DNA of 64,000 bases. Source: Oscillospiraceae bacterium (lineage in GTDB: Bacteria; Bacillota; Clostridia; Oscillospirales; Oscillospiraceae). Each line of letters begins with the position of its first letter. Within the stretch, counting starts at the first letter, position 1. The notes beneath the pieces are model-generated. The model worked only from the letters and a program-made list of their open reading frames with translations, did not search any database and was not told the DNA's origin. The position numbers and the translations under genes are program-made. Shown here one piece after another: positions 6,830 through 17,101 of the stretch. The stretch spans positions 1-64,000 of the forward strand of contig CADARY010000018.1 of the NCBI GenBank assembly GCA_902790375.1. The letters run 5' to 3'.

Positions 6830-8584
6830 TCACTCGTGCTTTCTGAGCTTGGGGACCATGACCACGATGGCCGTGCCGGAGAGCAGCAGGAAGGCTGCCC
6901 AGAGGCCGAGATTGCTCTCGTCGCCGGTTCTCGGGCTGGCAGAGCCCTGTGCGGTGGTCAGCACCTGGAAGGTGGTGCTGGCATACTCGCCGCTGGTGGT
7001 GAGCACCTTGATGGTGTAGGTGTTGCCGCCGGAGCGCTTGTTCAGGAACTCATAGCTCAGGGTGACGGTCTGGCCGTCCCAGGACACGCCGAAATCGGCA
7101 GGATCGGTCAGCTCAATGTTGCCGACGTAGACGCGGGCCACGGGGGCGCTGCTGCGGAAGCGCAGGCTTCTGGTGCTGTTGATGACGTGCTTGTCGGTGT
7201 CAAGAGCGCGCAGCGTGGGGCCGACGCGGAAGGAGACCACGTTGGAGTAGAGCATGTTGGGATGACGGGCATCCACGACCTGCATGTAGTAGGTGTGCTC
7301 TGCGGACAGGGAGTTGAGGTAGTTGGTGCCCAGCATGAAGTAACCGTACTCCAGATCCCAGTACTGGTCGATGCGCACGGAGGTCGCGCCCACCATGTCG
7401 CTTCTGGTGCTCACGCGGATGTCAGGAACGATGACGTCCCAGCCATAGCCCTTGTAGTTCCAGTTTCTGCCGGCTGCGTCAAAGATGTCGCAGTAGAAGG
7501 TCAGCGGATCGGTGCCGCCGTACCAGACCTGGCCGTCGGGGGTCAGGAAGCCGAGGGCGTCGTCCATGTTGCTGGAGACTACGCTGAATCTGCCGAGTCT
7601 GACCTGCTCGCTGGTGCTGTACTCCACGGGGAAGCCGATCAGGTAATAGTCGCCGTCGGACAGGGTGTTGAGGTACTTGCGGTCGAGCTCAAGGTAGTTG
7701 CCGGAGACGATGTACTCGCTGGAAGCGAGGATGTGGGTGTAGCCGCCGGAGACAGCCGCGATGCCGAAGCCGCCCTTCTTGAAGCAGTTGGAGATACCCT
7801 CGCCGGTAGCGGTGATGGGATCATCCCAGTCGATAGTGGTGTCATAGAGGCCGGGCTTGATGTAGGGGCTGTTGTAAATCTCAGCCTTCCACTTGGTGTC
7901 TTCGGAATAGCTGCCCGGATTGATCTGGATGTGGCCGAGCTCGATGGGCATGCCGTTGCTGTTGAGGATGCCCCAGATGGTGTAGTAACCGGTCTCGCGC
8001 TGCAGCAGCCAGTCCTTGTTGATCTTCAGGGAGGTGGACTCGCGCTTCATGGCGTTGTCGGGCATGTAGTCGGCGTAGTCGAAGTTGGTGCCCTTCACGT
8101 ATTTGAAGCGGGTGAAGGTATCAAACTCAGCCTTGTTGATGGTGATGTCCTTCGGGTCGCTCTTGGAGAAGACGGCCTCGGTGATCTCCACCTTGACATC
8201 CTTCTTGTCTGCGTCGCTCTTGTCCTCGTAGGCCGTTTCGAACTCGAAGGTCTGGGAGGCCGAGAGCGTGTTGTTGTTCTCCGTCTTCGCCTCTGCAGCG
8301 GCGTTCTCGTTCAGATTAAAGGAATCCGAAGCGGCGGGCGCAGCCACGGCAGGATCGTTGAACTCAACATTGTTGGGAGTGAAGCTGTCGGAAGCGGTGC
8401 TGGAAAAACTGGAATTGCCCTGGAAATCAAAGCCGTCATTCCCCGCAGCGGGAGCTGCGGCAGGAGCTGCAGCGGCATCGTTCTGGCCAAAGTCGAAGTT
8501 GGTCGCAAATGCGCTTGTGCTGAAGAGGCCGAAGCACATCACGACGACCAGGAACATTGACAAGACCTTGGAAATAGTTTTCAT
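6830..8584 (-). CDS. secreted, wall-anchored surface protein of unknown function
   Basis: A 584-residue protein with a signal peptide (cleavage after TSAFA, residue 27), then an Ala/Asn/Phe-rich low-complexity stretch to about residue 100, a large beta-rich ectodomain full of Tyr, Trp and Asp, and a C-terminal sorting signal. The sorting signal reads SPRTGDE near residue 550, a hydrophobic span, then KLRKHE, so it has the LPXTG layout with Ser at the first position. Sortase anchoring is inferred. GGAGAGGAC precedes the ATG. It is monocistronic. No enzyme motif was recognised; a role in adhesion or carbohydrate contact is possible. Confidence 0.85.
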   Translation of the reverse strand: MKTISKVLSMFLVVVMCFGLFSTSAFATNFDFGQNDAAAAPAAAPAAGNDGFDFQGNSSFSSTASDSFTPNNVEFNDPAVAAPAASDSFNLNENAAAEAKTENNNTLSASQTFEFETAYEDKSDADKKDVKVEITEAVFSKSDPKDITINKAEFDTFTRFKYVKGTNFDYADYMPDNAMKRESTSLKINKDWLLQRETGYYTIWGILNSNGMPIELGHIQINPGSYSEDTKWKAEIYNSPYIKPGLYDTTIDWDDPITATGEGISNCFKKGGFGIAAVSGGYTHILASSEYIVSGNYLELDRKYLNTLSDGDYYLIGFPVEYSTSEQVRLGRFSVVSSNMDDALGFLTPDGQVWYGGTDPLTFYCDIFDAAGRNWNYKGYGWDVIVPDIRVSTRSDMVGATSVRIDQYWDLEYGYFMLGTNYLNSLSAEHTYYMQVVDARHPNMLYSNVVSFRVGPTLRALDTDKHVINSTRSLRFRSSAPVARVYVGNIELTDPADFGVSWDGQTVTLSYEFLNKRSGGNTYTIKVLTTSGEYASTTFQVLTTAQGSASPRTGDESNLGLWAAFLLLSGTAIVVMVPKLRKHE

Positions 8585-8676
8585 GTTGTCCTCTCCTTAT
8601 GTTAATTTGCTGAAATTACTTTATGATACAGCGCAAACAGGGAGCCTGCAGTTCACCCCGTCCGCGGTGCAGCTAT

Positions 8677-8705
8677 AATGTAACACGGTCTTTCACAAAT
8701 TGCAA
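8677..8705 (-). promoter_or_regulatory. promoter of the surface-protein gene
   Basis: On the minus strand: TTGCAA, 17 bp, TACATT, about 90 bp upstream of the start. Confidence 0.6.
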
Positions 8706-9058
8706 GAGTTTTTTCATAATTTTGCGGTAAATTTTTTCCTGTTTGTTACCGCTTTGAAATCTGCTGTTTTCTGCATCCGTCCTGTTTTTCGCGTCTTCCG
8801 CGGAAAAGCTGTCACTTTTTGCGGGTCTTTTGCGTTTCGGACCCGCCCCGGCGCCGTTCTCTGCGGAAGAATGCGGCAGGCCGTCCGGCCCCCTGCTTTG
8901 GTCTTTGTGCTTACTATGACGATGGGCGTGCCGCGTTTGTTCCCTGTATTTTTAAGAAAAAATAATTCTTTTTAGGGGCGCCCTCCGCCTTTCAGCAGGA
9001 GCAAAAACGGCAAAGCCTTTCTTTTTGTACCAGTTTTTTAAGCTATACGGGATTTTGC
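8706..9058. other. intergenic stretch, no gene recognised
   Basis: T-rich on the left, GC-rich in the middle. An open frame of 91 codons at 8700-8975 starts inside the promoter of the neighbouring gene and has no ribosome-binding site, so it is not called. No tRNA or known riboswitch pattern was seen. Confidence 0.5.
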
Positions 9059-9087
9059 TTGTACTTTCCCGGAAGCTGTGTTAGACT
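9059..9087 (+). promoter_or_regulatory. promoter of the phosphopantetheinyl transferase operon
   Basis: TTGTAC, 17 bp, TAGACT, followed 24 bp later by the ATG. Confidence 0.65.
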
Positions 9088-9111
9088 AAAAAATAACAAG
9101 ATTGGTGGGAG

Positions 9112-9792
9112 ATGGGACGCATACAGACAAAGCTTTACCTCGCCTCTGCCGACGTGCTGGAGGATGCCTCGCTATTTGCGCGGCTGCTGGAGACGGTGCC
9201 GCGTGAGCGGCAGGAGAAGGTCCGCGCCTTTCGAAACACGGGGGCGGCGCGGCTGTCTCTTGCGGCGGGCCTGCTGCTGAACCTTGCCCTTCGGGACTGC
9301 GGCCTGCAGGCCGGGGAGATCCGGACCGGCGAATACGGAAAGCCCTGTTTCCCCGCGCTGCCGGGCTTCCATTTCAGCCTCTCTCACAGCGGGAGCATGG
9401 CCCTGTGCGCTGTCTCGGACAGGGCGCTCGGCTGCGATATCGAGCAGATCCGGGGAGACCGGCTCCGCCTTGCCGCGCGCTTCTTCCACCCGCAGGAGTA
9501 CGCCTGGCTCCTGGCGCTTCCCGAGGAAGAACGGCAGGAGGGCTTTTTCCGGCTCTGGACGAGCAAGGAGAGCTTTATCAAGGCCATCGGCCGGGGGCTC
9601 AGCCTGCCGCTGGACAGCTTTTGCGTCCTGCCCGGAGAAGAGCCCGCCCTCCGCCAGACGGCGGATGCAAGGCCATGGTTCCTGCGGAGCTTCCTGACGG
9701 GAGAATACGCCTGCGCTCTGTGCACACAGACGCCCGCCGGGGACGCGCCGCTGGTCACCGTGGCGCTGGATAAAATTCAACTGGGGGACTGA
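9112..9792 (+). CDS. 4'-phosphopantetheinyl transferase, Sfp type
   Basis: Transfers phosphopantetheine from CoA to a serine of a carrier protein (ACP or PCP). The 226-residue length is typical of the two-lobed Sfp class rather than the short AcpS class. Key motifs are present: FHFSLSHSG, the metal-binding GCDIEQ at residues 107-112, and FFRLWTSKESFIKAIG with W149, K153 and E154. The start is at ATG 9112 after GGTGGGAG. It overlaps nothing and is followed 2 bp later by the DUF364 gene. No NRPS or PKS is in the window, so the carrier-protein partner is unknown. Confidence 0.92.
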   Translation: MGRIQTKLYLASADVLEDASLFARLLETVPRERQEKVRAFRNTGAARLSLAAGLLLNLALRDCGLQAGEIRTGEYGKPCFPALPGFHFSLSHSGSMALCAVSDRALGCDIEQIRGDRLRLAARFFHPQEYAWLLALPEEERQEGFFRLWTSKESFIKAIGRGLSLPLDSFCVLPGEEPALRQTADARPWFLRSFLTGEYACALCTQTPAGDAPLVTVALDKIQLGD

Positions 9793-9794
9793 AC

Positions 9795-10529
9795 ATGAGA
9801 AAAGACTATCGCGCGCTCTATGAAGCGCTGATCGACGGCGTCAGAAGCGAGGCCCCCGTTCTGGAGACTGCCGGGGGCGACTGCTGGGCCATGACCGAGG
9901 CTGCCGACGGCATGGGCCTCGGCATGATGACGAAGGGCGAGAGCATCCCGGCCCTCTATCCGCGCGGGCTGAAGGGTCTCGCGCTCAGGGAGGCGGCAAA
10001 GGCCGCATCCTCCTGGAACCTGCGGGAGGCCAGCTTCGGCCTTGCCGCCGCAAACGCCTGGTACAATACGACCGCCCGCATGGCGGCGCTGGACTGCCGT
10101 GTCTCTTATGACACCTATGCCACCGTTGGGCTTGAGCTGCGGGGCAGGACCGTGGGCATCGTGGGCCACATGCGCGGCCCCGCCGGCCTGCGGGAGCAGG
10201 CGCGCGCCGTACACATCATCGAGCGCGTCCCGAAGGCCGGGGACTATCCCGACGCCGCCTGCGACTGGATCCTGCCGCGCTGCGACCTTGTGATCATCAC
10301 AGGCAGCAGCCTCATCAACAAGACCCTGCCGCACCTGCTGAGCCTGTGCGAGGACGCCACCACGATCCTGACCGGCCCCTCGGTGCCCATGTGCCCGGCG
10401 CTGCTGGATTTTGGGATCGACCGTCTGGCCGGCATGGTGGTGACCGATCGGCAGGCCATGGCGGAGCATGTGCGCCTCAGCCGCCACGGCTCCCCCTACG
10501 GCTGCGGCCAGGCGTTTCTCATTAAATAG
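9795..10529 (+). CDS. DUF364 (putative heavy-metal chelation) protein
   Basis: A 244-residue cytoplasmic protein with the DUF4213/DUF364 arrangement: an N-terminal domain ending around EASFGLAAANAWYNT, then a Rossmann-like domain beginning RTVGIVGHM and including DLVIITGSSLINKTLP and TTILTGPSVPMCPALL. The last motifs are characteristic of the family. Structures of relatives suggest metal or small-molecule binding; the reaction is unknown. The gene starts 2 bp after the phosphopantetheinyl transferase stop, so the two form an operon, and a functional link is possible but unproven. Confidence 0.82.
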   Translation: MRKDYRALYEALIDGVRSEAPVLETAGGDCWAMTEAADGMGLGMMTKGESIPALYPRGLKGLALREAAKAASSWNLREASFGLAAANAWYNTTARMAALDCRVSYDTYATVGLELRGRTVGIVGHMRGPAGLREQARAVHIIERVPKAGDYPDAACDWILPRCDLVIITGSSLINKTLPHLLSLCEDATTILTGPSVPMCPALLDFGIDRLAGMVVTDRQAMAEHVRLSRHGSPYGCGQAFLIK

Positions 10530-10539
10530 GTATAAAAAA

Positions 10540-10626
10540 GCGGCTGTCTCAAAAGGCATAAGCATACAAATCCGCAGGGGCCGACGGCCCCTGCGATTTT
10601 GCAACCATATACGTTTTGAGACCGCC
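10540..10626. repeat. palindromic intergenic element D, copy 1 (acts as bidirectional terminator)
   Basis: An 87-bp imperfect palindrome: outer arms GCGGCTGTCTCAAAA and TTTTGAGACCGCC, inner stem CGCAGGGGCC / GGCCCCTGCG (10573-10595) followed by ATTTTG. It separates two convergent genes. The opening CGGCTGTCTCAA and the ACAAATC-CGCAGGGGCCGA core recur in modified form at 38054-38203. Confidence 0.7.
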
Positions 10627-10630
10627 CCTT

Positions 10631-12427
10631 TTAATCCTCCCAGCCCTGCATGCGGTCGAGGATTTCGTCGATGGGCAGGTACGGGTCTGTGTGCATCTCC
10701 TGCGTGACGCCGAGGAACATGAGATTTGTCCCGTCCGTGCTCCGCTCCCAGCGCGGCAGGCCCTCGCCGTTGGGGTCGCCCGTGCGGATGAAGTTCACAA
10801 AGTAGTCGCTGAAAAGATCGGCGAGCTGGCGGTCCGCCTCGTCATAGAGCTTCGAGTCCGCCGGGATGTTGTTGTAGCAGTAGACCTCTTCCCCGCTGTG
10901 CCAGGCCGAGAGGCGGCCGTTTTCCTTGGCGAAGAAGTACTCCCACACCGGCTCCCCGGCCCGGATCGCCTGACGGCTCAGGCAATAGTGCCCGTGGGTG
11001 AAGTAGACGCCGGAATAGAGCTGCATCCACATGGTTCTGGCCTGCTCGTCCGTTGTCGGCGCATAGAGGGAGAGCACCTCGTCGGCATATTCCCTGAAAT
11101 AGCCGCGTAACTTGCCCTCGTAGTTTTTCAGGTTCGCCTGCTCGAAGAGGATGAAGGGCGTCCCCTCCTCCGCGTTGAAGCCGTGGAGCACGGCCTCCTC
11201 GTTATGTTCGCCCGCCTTGTACGCCTCATAGGGGGTCCGGGTCAGGACATAGCCGTCGACCGTGATGTGGTGGTTTGTGTCCGCAGCCTCCACGAGCTTT
11301 TCCGCGGGCAGGGCGCGCAGCTCGGCGATGTTCTCCGCGCCGAAGCGCGCCATGGTCTCCCGCCCGGTCTGAAGCGCCTCGTCCATCAGGCGGAAGGAGT
11401 GCTGCGGCACGGGGGCCGTGGTGGTGGAGCTCTCGGCAATGGCCCTCCTGAACAGTCCCTTCGCCGCCGGAGAGGTGCAAAGCGCCGTCACGCACGCAGC
11501 GCCTGCGGATTCGCCCGTGAGGGTCACGTTCTCCGGATCTCCGCCGAAGGCGGCAATATTGTCGCGCACCCACTCCAGGGCCTTGATCTGATCCATAAGC
11601 CCGTAGTTGCCGGTGCTGCCGTGGGGATCCTCCGCCATGAGCTCCTCTGCGGCGAGAAAGCCGAACACCCCAAGCCGATAGCCGAAGTTCACGACAATGA
11701 CGCCCTTGCGGGCAAGGCCCTCCCCGCTGTAGTCGGCATACCAGGGCTGGCCGGTCTGCAGAGAGCCGCCGTGGATATACACCAGCACCGGCAGCTTCTC
11801 CCCGGCCTCCGCCGGTCTCCAGAGGTTCAGATAGAGCGAGTCCTCGCTCACCGCGTCACGGAAATTGTCGTGCAGGCTCAGCTCATAGTCGTGAAAGCCC
11901 ACGATCCGGGACAGGGAGTTATAGATCTCGGAATTGCGCGGCTGCATGGACATGGGCGCAAACTGCACGCAGGTGCGCACACCGCTCCAGGGCTCCGGGT
12001 CCTCCGGCGCCCGCCATCGCAGCTCTCCCACCGGGGGCTTGGCATAGGGGATGCCGGTGAAGACCTCCACCGCCCCGTCCGCCGTCTTGACGCCCTGCAC
12101 CTTGCCGTCGCGCAGGGAAAGCGTCTCGGTCATGCCGCCGCTTTTTTCCACCGCCGGGCGGCGCTTATAGGGGCGCCCGACGCCCCACATCGCCTGGCTG
12201 AGCAGCGCGAGCAGGGCAAGCAGCGCCGCAAGGCGCAGATATAAATGCCTGCCGCGCAGAAAGCGCTGCCGCAGGAAGGCATAGAGCCCCAGCAGCGCAA
12301 GGCACACCGCCCACGCCGCGAGGTTATTCTTGTTCAGCTCCAGGATCGTGAGCGTTGTGAGCGTCAGCAGCGCAAAGAAGATCCAGAAAAACAAATCCTG
12401 CGTTTTGGCTTTTGCCGTTCGGTTCAT
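10631..12427 (-). CDS. carboxylesterase type B (para-nitrobenzyl esterase-like), membrane-anchored
   Basis: An alpha/beta-hydrolase of 598 residues. The esterase domain starts near residue 100, with GIPYAKPPVGELRWRAPE, the oxyanion-hole HGGSLQTG and the nucleophile elbow GESAGA. About 95 residues at the N-terminus hold three hydrophobic segments, an unusual addition that should anchor the enzyme in the membrane with the catalytic domain probably outside. Substrate unknown; pNB esterases accept many esters. It has no operon partner. A TATAAT box lies about 20 bp upstream of the start, without a clear -35. Confidence 0.88.
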   Translation of the reverse strand: MNRTAKAKTQDLFFWIFFALLTLTTLTILELNKNNLAAWAVCLALLGLYAFLRQRFLRGRHLYLRLAALLALLALLSQAMWGVGRPYKRRPAVEKSGGMTETLSLRDGKVQGVKTADGAVEVFTGIPYAKPPVGELRWRAPEDPEPWSGVRTCVQFAPMSMQPRNSEIYNSLSRIVGFHDYELSLHDNFRDAVSEDSLYLNLWRPAEAGEKLPVLVYIHGGSLQTGQPWYADYSGEGLARKGVIVVNFGYRLGVFGFLAAEELMAEDPHGSTGNYGLMDQIKALEWVRDNIAAFGGDPENVTLTGESAGAACVTALCTSPAAKGLFRRAIAESSTTTAPVPQHSFRLMDEALQTGRETMARFGAENIAELRALPAEKLVEAADTNHHITVDGYVLTRTPYEAYKAGEHNEEAVLHGFNAEEGTPFILFEQANLKNYEGKLRGYFREYADEVLSLYAPTTDEQARTMWMQLYSGVYFTHGHYCLSRQAIRAGEPVWEYFFAKENGRLSAWHSGEEVYCYNNIPADSKLYDEADRQLADLFSDYFVNFIRTGDPNGEGLPRWERSTDGTNLMFLGVTQEMHTDPYLPIDEILDRMQGWED

Positions 12428-12490
12428 ACTATCCCGCCTTGCATTATATCGTTATCCTATTCATACCCCCGCGCCGTGCCTTTGTCAAGC

Positions 12491-12536
12491 AGAAGAAAAG
12501 CCGCCCGCCGGATCTCCGGTGAGCGGCTGCTCTTCT
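12491..12536 (-). terminator. intrinsic terminator of fakA
   Basis: On the minus strand a long interrupted stem (AGAAGA-GCCGC-CCGG / CCGG-GCGGC-TCTTCT) directly follows the fakA stop, with a T-rich 3' arm. Confidence 0.65.
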
Positions 12537-12538
12537 CT

Positions 12539-14236
12539 TTATTCCACGCTGATCATGTAGTAGTACACCGGCTGTCCGCCGTTGACCACGCTCAGCTCCG
12601 CCTGGGGGAAGCTGCCCGTCAGCACTGCGGCCACGCCGTCGGCGCTGGCTTCGTCCACGCCCTCGCCGTAATAAATGGTGATGAACTCCGGGGAATACTG
12701 GCCGAAGGCCCCCTTCAGCTCCTCCAGCAGCGCATCCTCGCTCTTGAAGCTGCCGAGCAGCGCCCCGTCCAGCAGGGCCAGATACTCGCCGGCATGGATG
12801 TCGTGCCCGTCAAAGTCGGAATCCCGGGCCGCATAGGTCACCATTGCGGTGTGGACCCTGGCGGCCGCCTCCTTCATGGCCTCGACAATGGGCTCCTCAT
12901 TTTCGTCGATATTGAAGTTCAAAAGTGCCGAGATGCCCTGGGGCACGGTTTTGGTGGGGATCACGATGACCCGCTTGTCTCTGCACAGCTCCGCGCTCTG
13001 CTCGGCGGCCATGATGATGTTCTTGTTGTTCGGCAGGACGAAGACCGTCTCCGCCGGGGTGCGGTTGATCTCCCGCAGGATATCGTCGGTGGAGGGGTTC
13101 ATGGTCTGCCCGCCGGTGACCACGCGGTCGGCGCCAAGCTCGCGGAAGAGGTTCTGCATGCCCGCGCCCGCGGCCACGACCACCGCGCCGAACTGCTTTT
13201 CGGGAGCGGCAAGCTCCGGCTCCTCCTCCATGGCCTCCAGCTCCTGCCCGACCTTCTCGAGATCGTCGGTGCTGATGACGGCCACGCCGGCCTTCTGCTG
13301 CTCGGCCTGGATGACCATGTTTTCGATCTTGGCAAGCTCCAGCGTGCCGTATTTCTGGCTCTCGGTCAGCACTGCGCCCGGGGTGTCGGTGTGGACGTGG
13401 ACCTTGAAGATCTCATCGTCCTCGCTGATGACCAGGCTGTCGCCGACGCTGCCCAGATAGCTGCGCAGGGGCGTGAGATCCACATTGGGGTCGTTCTTGC
13501 GCACGATGTAGACCGTGTCGAAGGCGAAGGTGATCACATCCTGCACGCCGTCCTTCTCGAACACGCGCCCGCTCTCCTGCACGACCTCCTCGATGCGCAT
13601 CTGGTCCCGGGGTGCAAAGACCTCCCCGCGCAGGGAGGAGAGCATGGCCTTGAGTATGACCATGTAGCCCATGCCGCCCGCGTCCACGACGCCGGCCTTT
13701 TTGAGCACGGGATTGAGATTGATGGTGTCGGCCAGGGCCTCATCCCCGGCGGCAATGGCGGCCTCCATGGTCGCCTCCATACCGGCGCCGCTCTCGGCCG
13801 CCCGGACGGCAGCCTCGGAGGCCAGGCGCGACACGGTGAGGATCGTACCCTCGGCCGGCTTCATGACGGCCTTGTAAGCGGCGTTGACGCCCTCCTGCAT
13901 GGCGGCGGCAAAGCTCTTGGGGTCGGCCTCATGCAGGCCCTTGAGTTTTTTGGAGATCCCGCGAAACAGCAGGCTCAGAATGACGCCGGAGTTGCCGCGG
14001 GCTCCCCGCAGCAGGGCGGAGGCCACACAGTCGGCCGCGGCGGTGATGGTGGGAAAATCGTTCTTTCTCAGCTCGGCGGCAGCCTTTTCCATGGTCAGGC
14101 CCATATTGGTGCCGGTGTCGCCGTCGGGAACGGGAAAGACGTTCAGATCGTTGATGGTCTGGATGTTGGCTTGCAGCGCGGCGTATGCACACAGGATGCA
14201 TTCCTTGAAGGCCGCGGCATTTATCATATCTCTCAA
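12539..14236 (-). CDS. fakA: DAK2-domain protein YloV/FakA (fatty acid kinase catalytic subunit)
   Basis: A 565-residue cytoplasmic ATP-dependent kinase. In characterised Firmicutes it phosphorylates fatty acids bound to FakB, feeding them into phospholipid synthesis. The N-terminal DAK2 nucleotide domain has DLNVFPVPDGDTGTNMG near residues 29-45 and RGARGNSGVILS; the C-terminal half is the FakA-specific region. The start is TTG at 14236 with GAGAGG 9 bases upstream; ATG 14227 is an alternative. It follows yloU by 21 bp, the classic yloU-yloV pair. No fakB gene is in the window. Confidence 0.93.
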   Translation of the reverse strand: MRDMINAAAFKECILCAYAALQANIQTINDLNVFPVPDGDTGTNMGLTMEKAAAELRKNDFPTITAAADCVASALLRGARGNSGVILSLLFRGISKKLKGLHEADPKSFAAAMQEGVNAAYKAVMKPAEGTILTVSRLASEAAVRAAESGAGMEATMEAAIAAGDEALADTINLNPVLKKAGVVDAGGMGYMVILKAMLSSLRGEVFAPRDQMRIEEVVQESGRVFEKDGVQDVITFAFDTVYIVRKNDPNVDLTPLRSYLGSVGDSLVISEDDEIFKVHVHTDTPGAVLTESQKYGTLELAKIENMVIQAEQQKAGVAVISTDDLEKVGQELEAMEEEPELAAPEKQFGAVVVAAGAGMQNLFRELGADRVVTGGQTMNPSTDDILREINRTPAETVFVLPNNKNIIMAAEQSAELCRDKRVIVIPTKTVPQGISALLNFNIDENEEPIVEAMKEAAARVHTAMVTYAARDSDFDGHDIHAGEYLALLDGALLGSFKSEDALLEELKGAFGQYSPEFITIYYGEGVDEASADGVAAVLTGSFPQAELSVVNGGQPVYYYMISVE

Positions 14237-14257
14237 GTGACAGTTCCTCTCTTCGCC

Positions 14258-14608
14258 TTATCCGATGATGGAATCGATGTACACATCGACGCGGCGTACG
14301 GGCACGCCCGCGGATTTGGACAGCTTGTAGCTGACCTCGTTGACGATGCTCTTTGCCACAGCGCTCATATTCACGCCGCGGTCCACACCGATGTGCAGCT
14401 CGAGCGCAATGGCGCCGTCATCGTCAAAATGCACGGTGACGCCCTTGGACATGGACTCCCTGCGCAGCAGCTGCCACGCGCCGCCGTCCTTGCTGCGTCC
14501 GATCATCCCCTTGACGCCGAAGCAGCTTGTCGCCGCCACGCCGGCCAGGTAGGTCAGAACCTCGCTTGTGATGCTGATCGTTCCTTTATCGCTCTTGATG
14601 TTAACCAC
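14258..14608 (-). CDS. Asp23/Gls24 family protein (YloU-like)
   Basis: A 116-residue alkaline-shock type protein, small and alpha/beta, usually membrane-associated through partners. The sequence from VVNIKSDKGTISITSEVL to RRVDVYIDSIIG spans the whole family domain. GTG 14608 is chosen as start because AAAGGGGG lies 10 bases upstream and relatives begin at this point; ATG 14629 lacks a ribosome-binding site. It shares a strong promoter with fakA. Its exact role beside FakA is not known. Confidence 0.88.
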   Translation of the reverse strand: MVNIKSDKGTISITSEVLTYLAGVAATSCFGVKGMIGRSKDGGAWQLLRRESMSKGVTVHFDDDGAIALELHIGVDRGVNMSAVAKSIVNEVSYKLSKSAGVPVRRVDVYIDSIIG

Positions 14609-14670
14609 GTGATGGGCGCCCCCTTTCATGGCTTGTGATTTCGCGCCCCGCAGGCGCAAACCGAGATGGT

Positions 14671-14699
14671 ATTATACTATACTTATAATAAAAAGACAA
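14671..14699 (-). promoter_or_regulatory. sigma-A promoter of the yloU-fakA operon
   Basis: On the minus strand: TTGTCT, 17 bp, TATAAT. Confidence 0.85.
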
Positions 14700-14779
14700 G
14701 GTTTTTATTTCAGTTTGGAGTTTTCAGTGCGGAGTGTGGAGTTGATAAGCGTGCCGGGGCACCGCGGCTCCCGACCGTA

Positions 14780-16581
<1,802 letters not shown>

Positions 16582-16585
<4 letters not shown>

Positions 16586-16908
16586 CGGTCGGCCTCCTTC
16601 GCTTCGTTTTCACCGAGGGATGCGCGCGCCTCGTCAATGACGGCGCGCAGCTTGTCGAGATAGCCCACCGCCGTCTTCACGGCGCTGCGGACGGCGTCAG
16701 GCCGGTCGCTGCGGCCCAGCAGATAGTCGGCGCTCACGCCGTAGTAGTCGCAGGCGCGGCAGACGAAGCCGAGCCCCGGCTCGCGCGCGCCGTTTTCGTA
16801 GTGACTCAGAAGCGCCTGGCTGATGCCGAGATCCTTCGCCGCCGTGCGCTGGCTGATATTCCTTTCCCGCCGAAGGGCGGAGAGGATTTCGGGAAAGCTC
16901 CTGTCCAT
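16582..16908 (-). CDS. XRE-family transcriptional regulator
   Basis: A 108-residue DNA-binding protein. Residues 6-62 form a Cro/CI helix-turn-helix ([20 protein letters not shown] is the core), ending in the common [13 protein letters not shown]. The C-terminal 40 residues are a predicted helix, probably for dimerisation. The start is ATG 16908, 7 bases after AAGGGG; the ATG 6 bases upstream is too close. It is the first gene of an operon with lepA and is divergent from pta. Confidence 0.88.
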
Positions 16909-16950
16909 GGTCATGCCCCTTGTCGTTCCGAATTTGATTACAGTTTGTAT

Positions 16951-16979
16951 ATTATATATAGGGAGAGCATTTTTGTAAA
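16951..16979 (-). promoter_or_regulatory. sigma-A promoter of the XRE regulator-lepA operon
   Basis: On the minus strand: TTTACA, 17 bp, TATAAT. Confidence 0.8.
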
Positions 16980-17033
16980 GGGGAAGATCATGAAAAAATC
17001 GGACGCCGCGCCCCCATATTTTGTGTCATTATC

Positions 17034-17062
17034 TTGAAATCGAACGGTGTTCGTGTTATCTT
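17034..17062 (+). promoter_or_regulatory. putative promoter of pta with an operator-like palindrome in its spacer
   Basis: TTGAAA, 17 bp, TATCTT. The spacer contains the inverted repeat CGAAC-GGT-GTTCG (17041-17053), placed so that a bound repressor would block the promoter. The -10 match is moderate. Confidence 0.5.
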
Positions 17063-17101
17063 TATAGTACCAAACAAAAAATAATGCTGGAGGTAGATTC
17101 C

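Noticed and set aside
8700-8975. 91-codon frame as a membrane protein gene
   Set aside because: It starts within the -35 region of the neighbouring promoter, has no ribosome-binding site, and its composition changes abruptly along its length.
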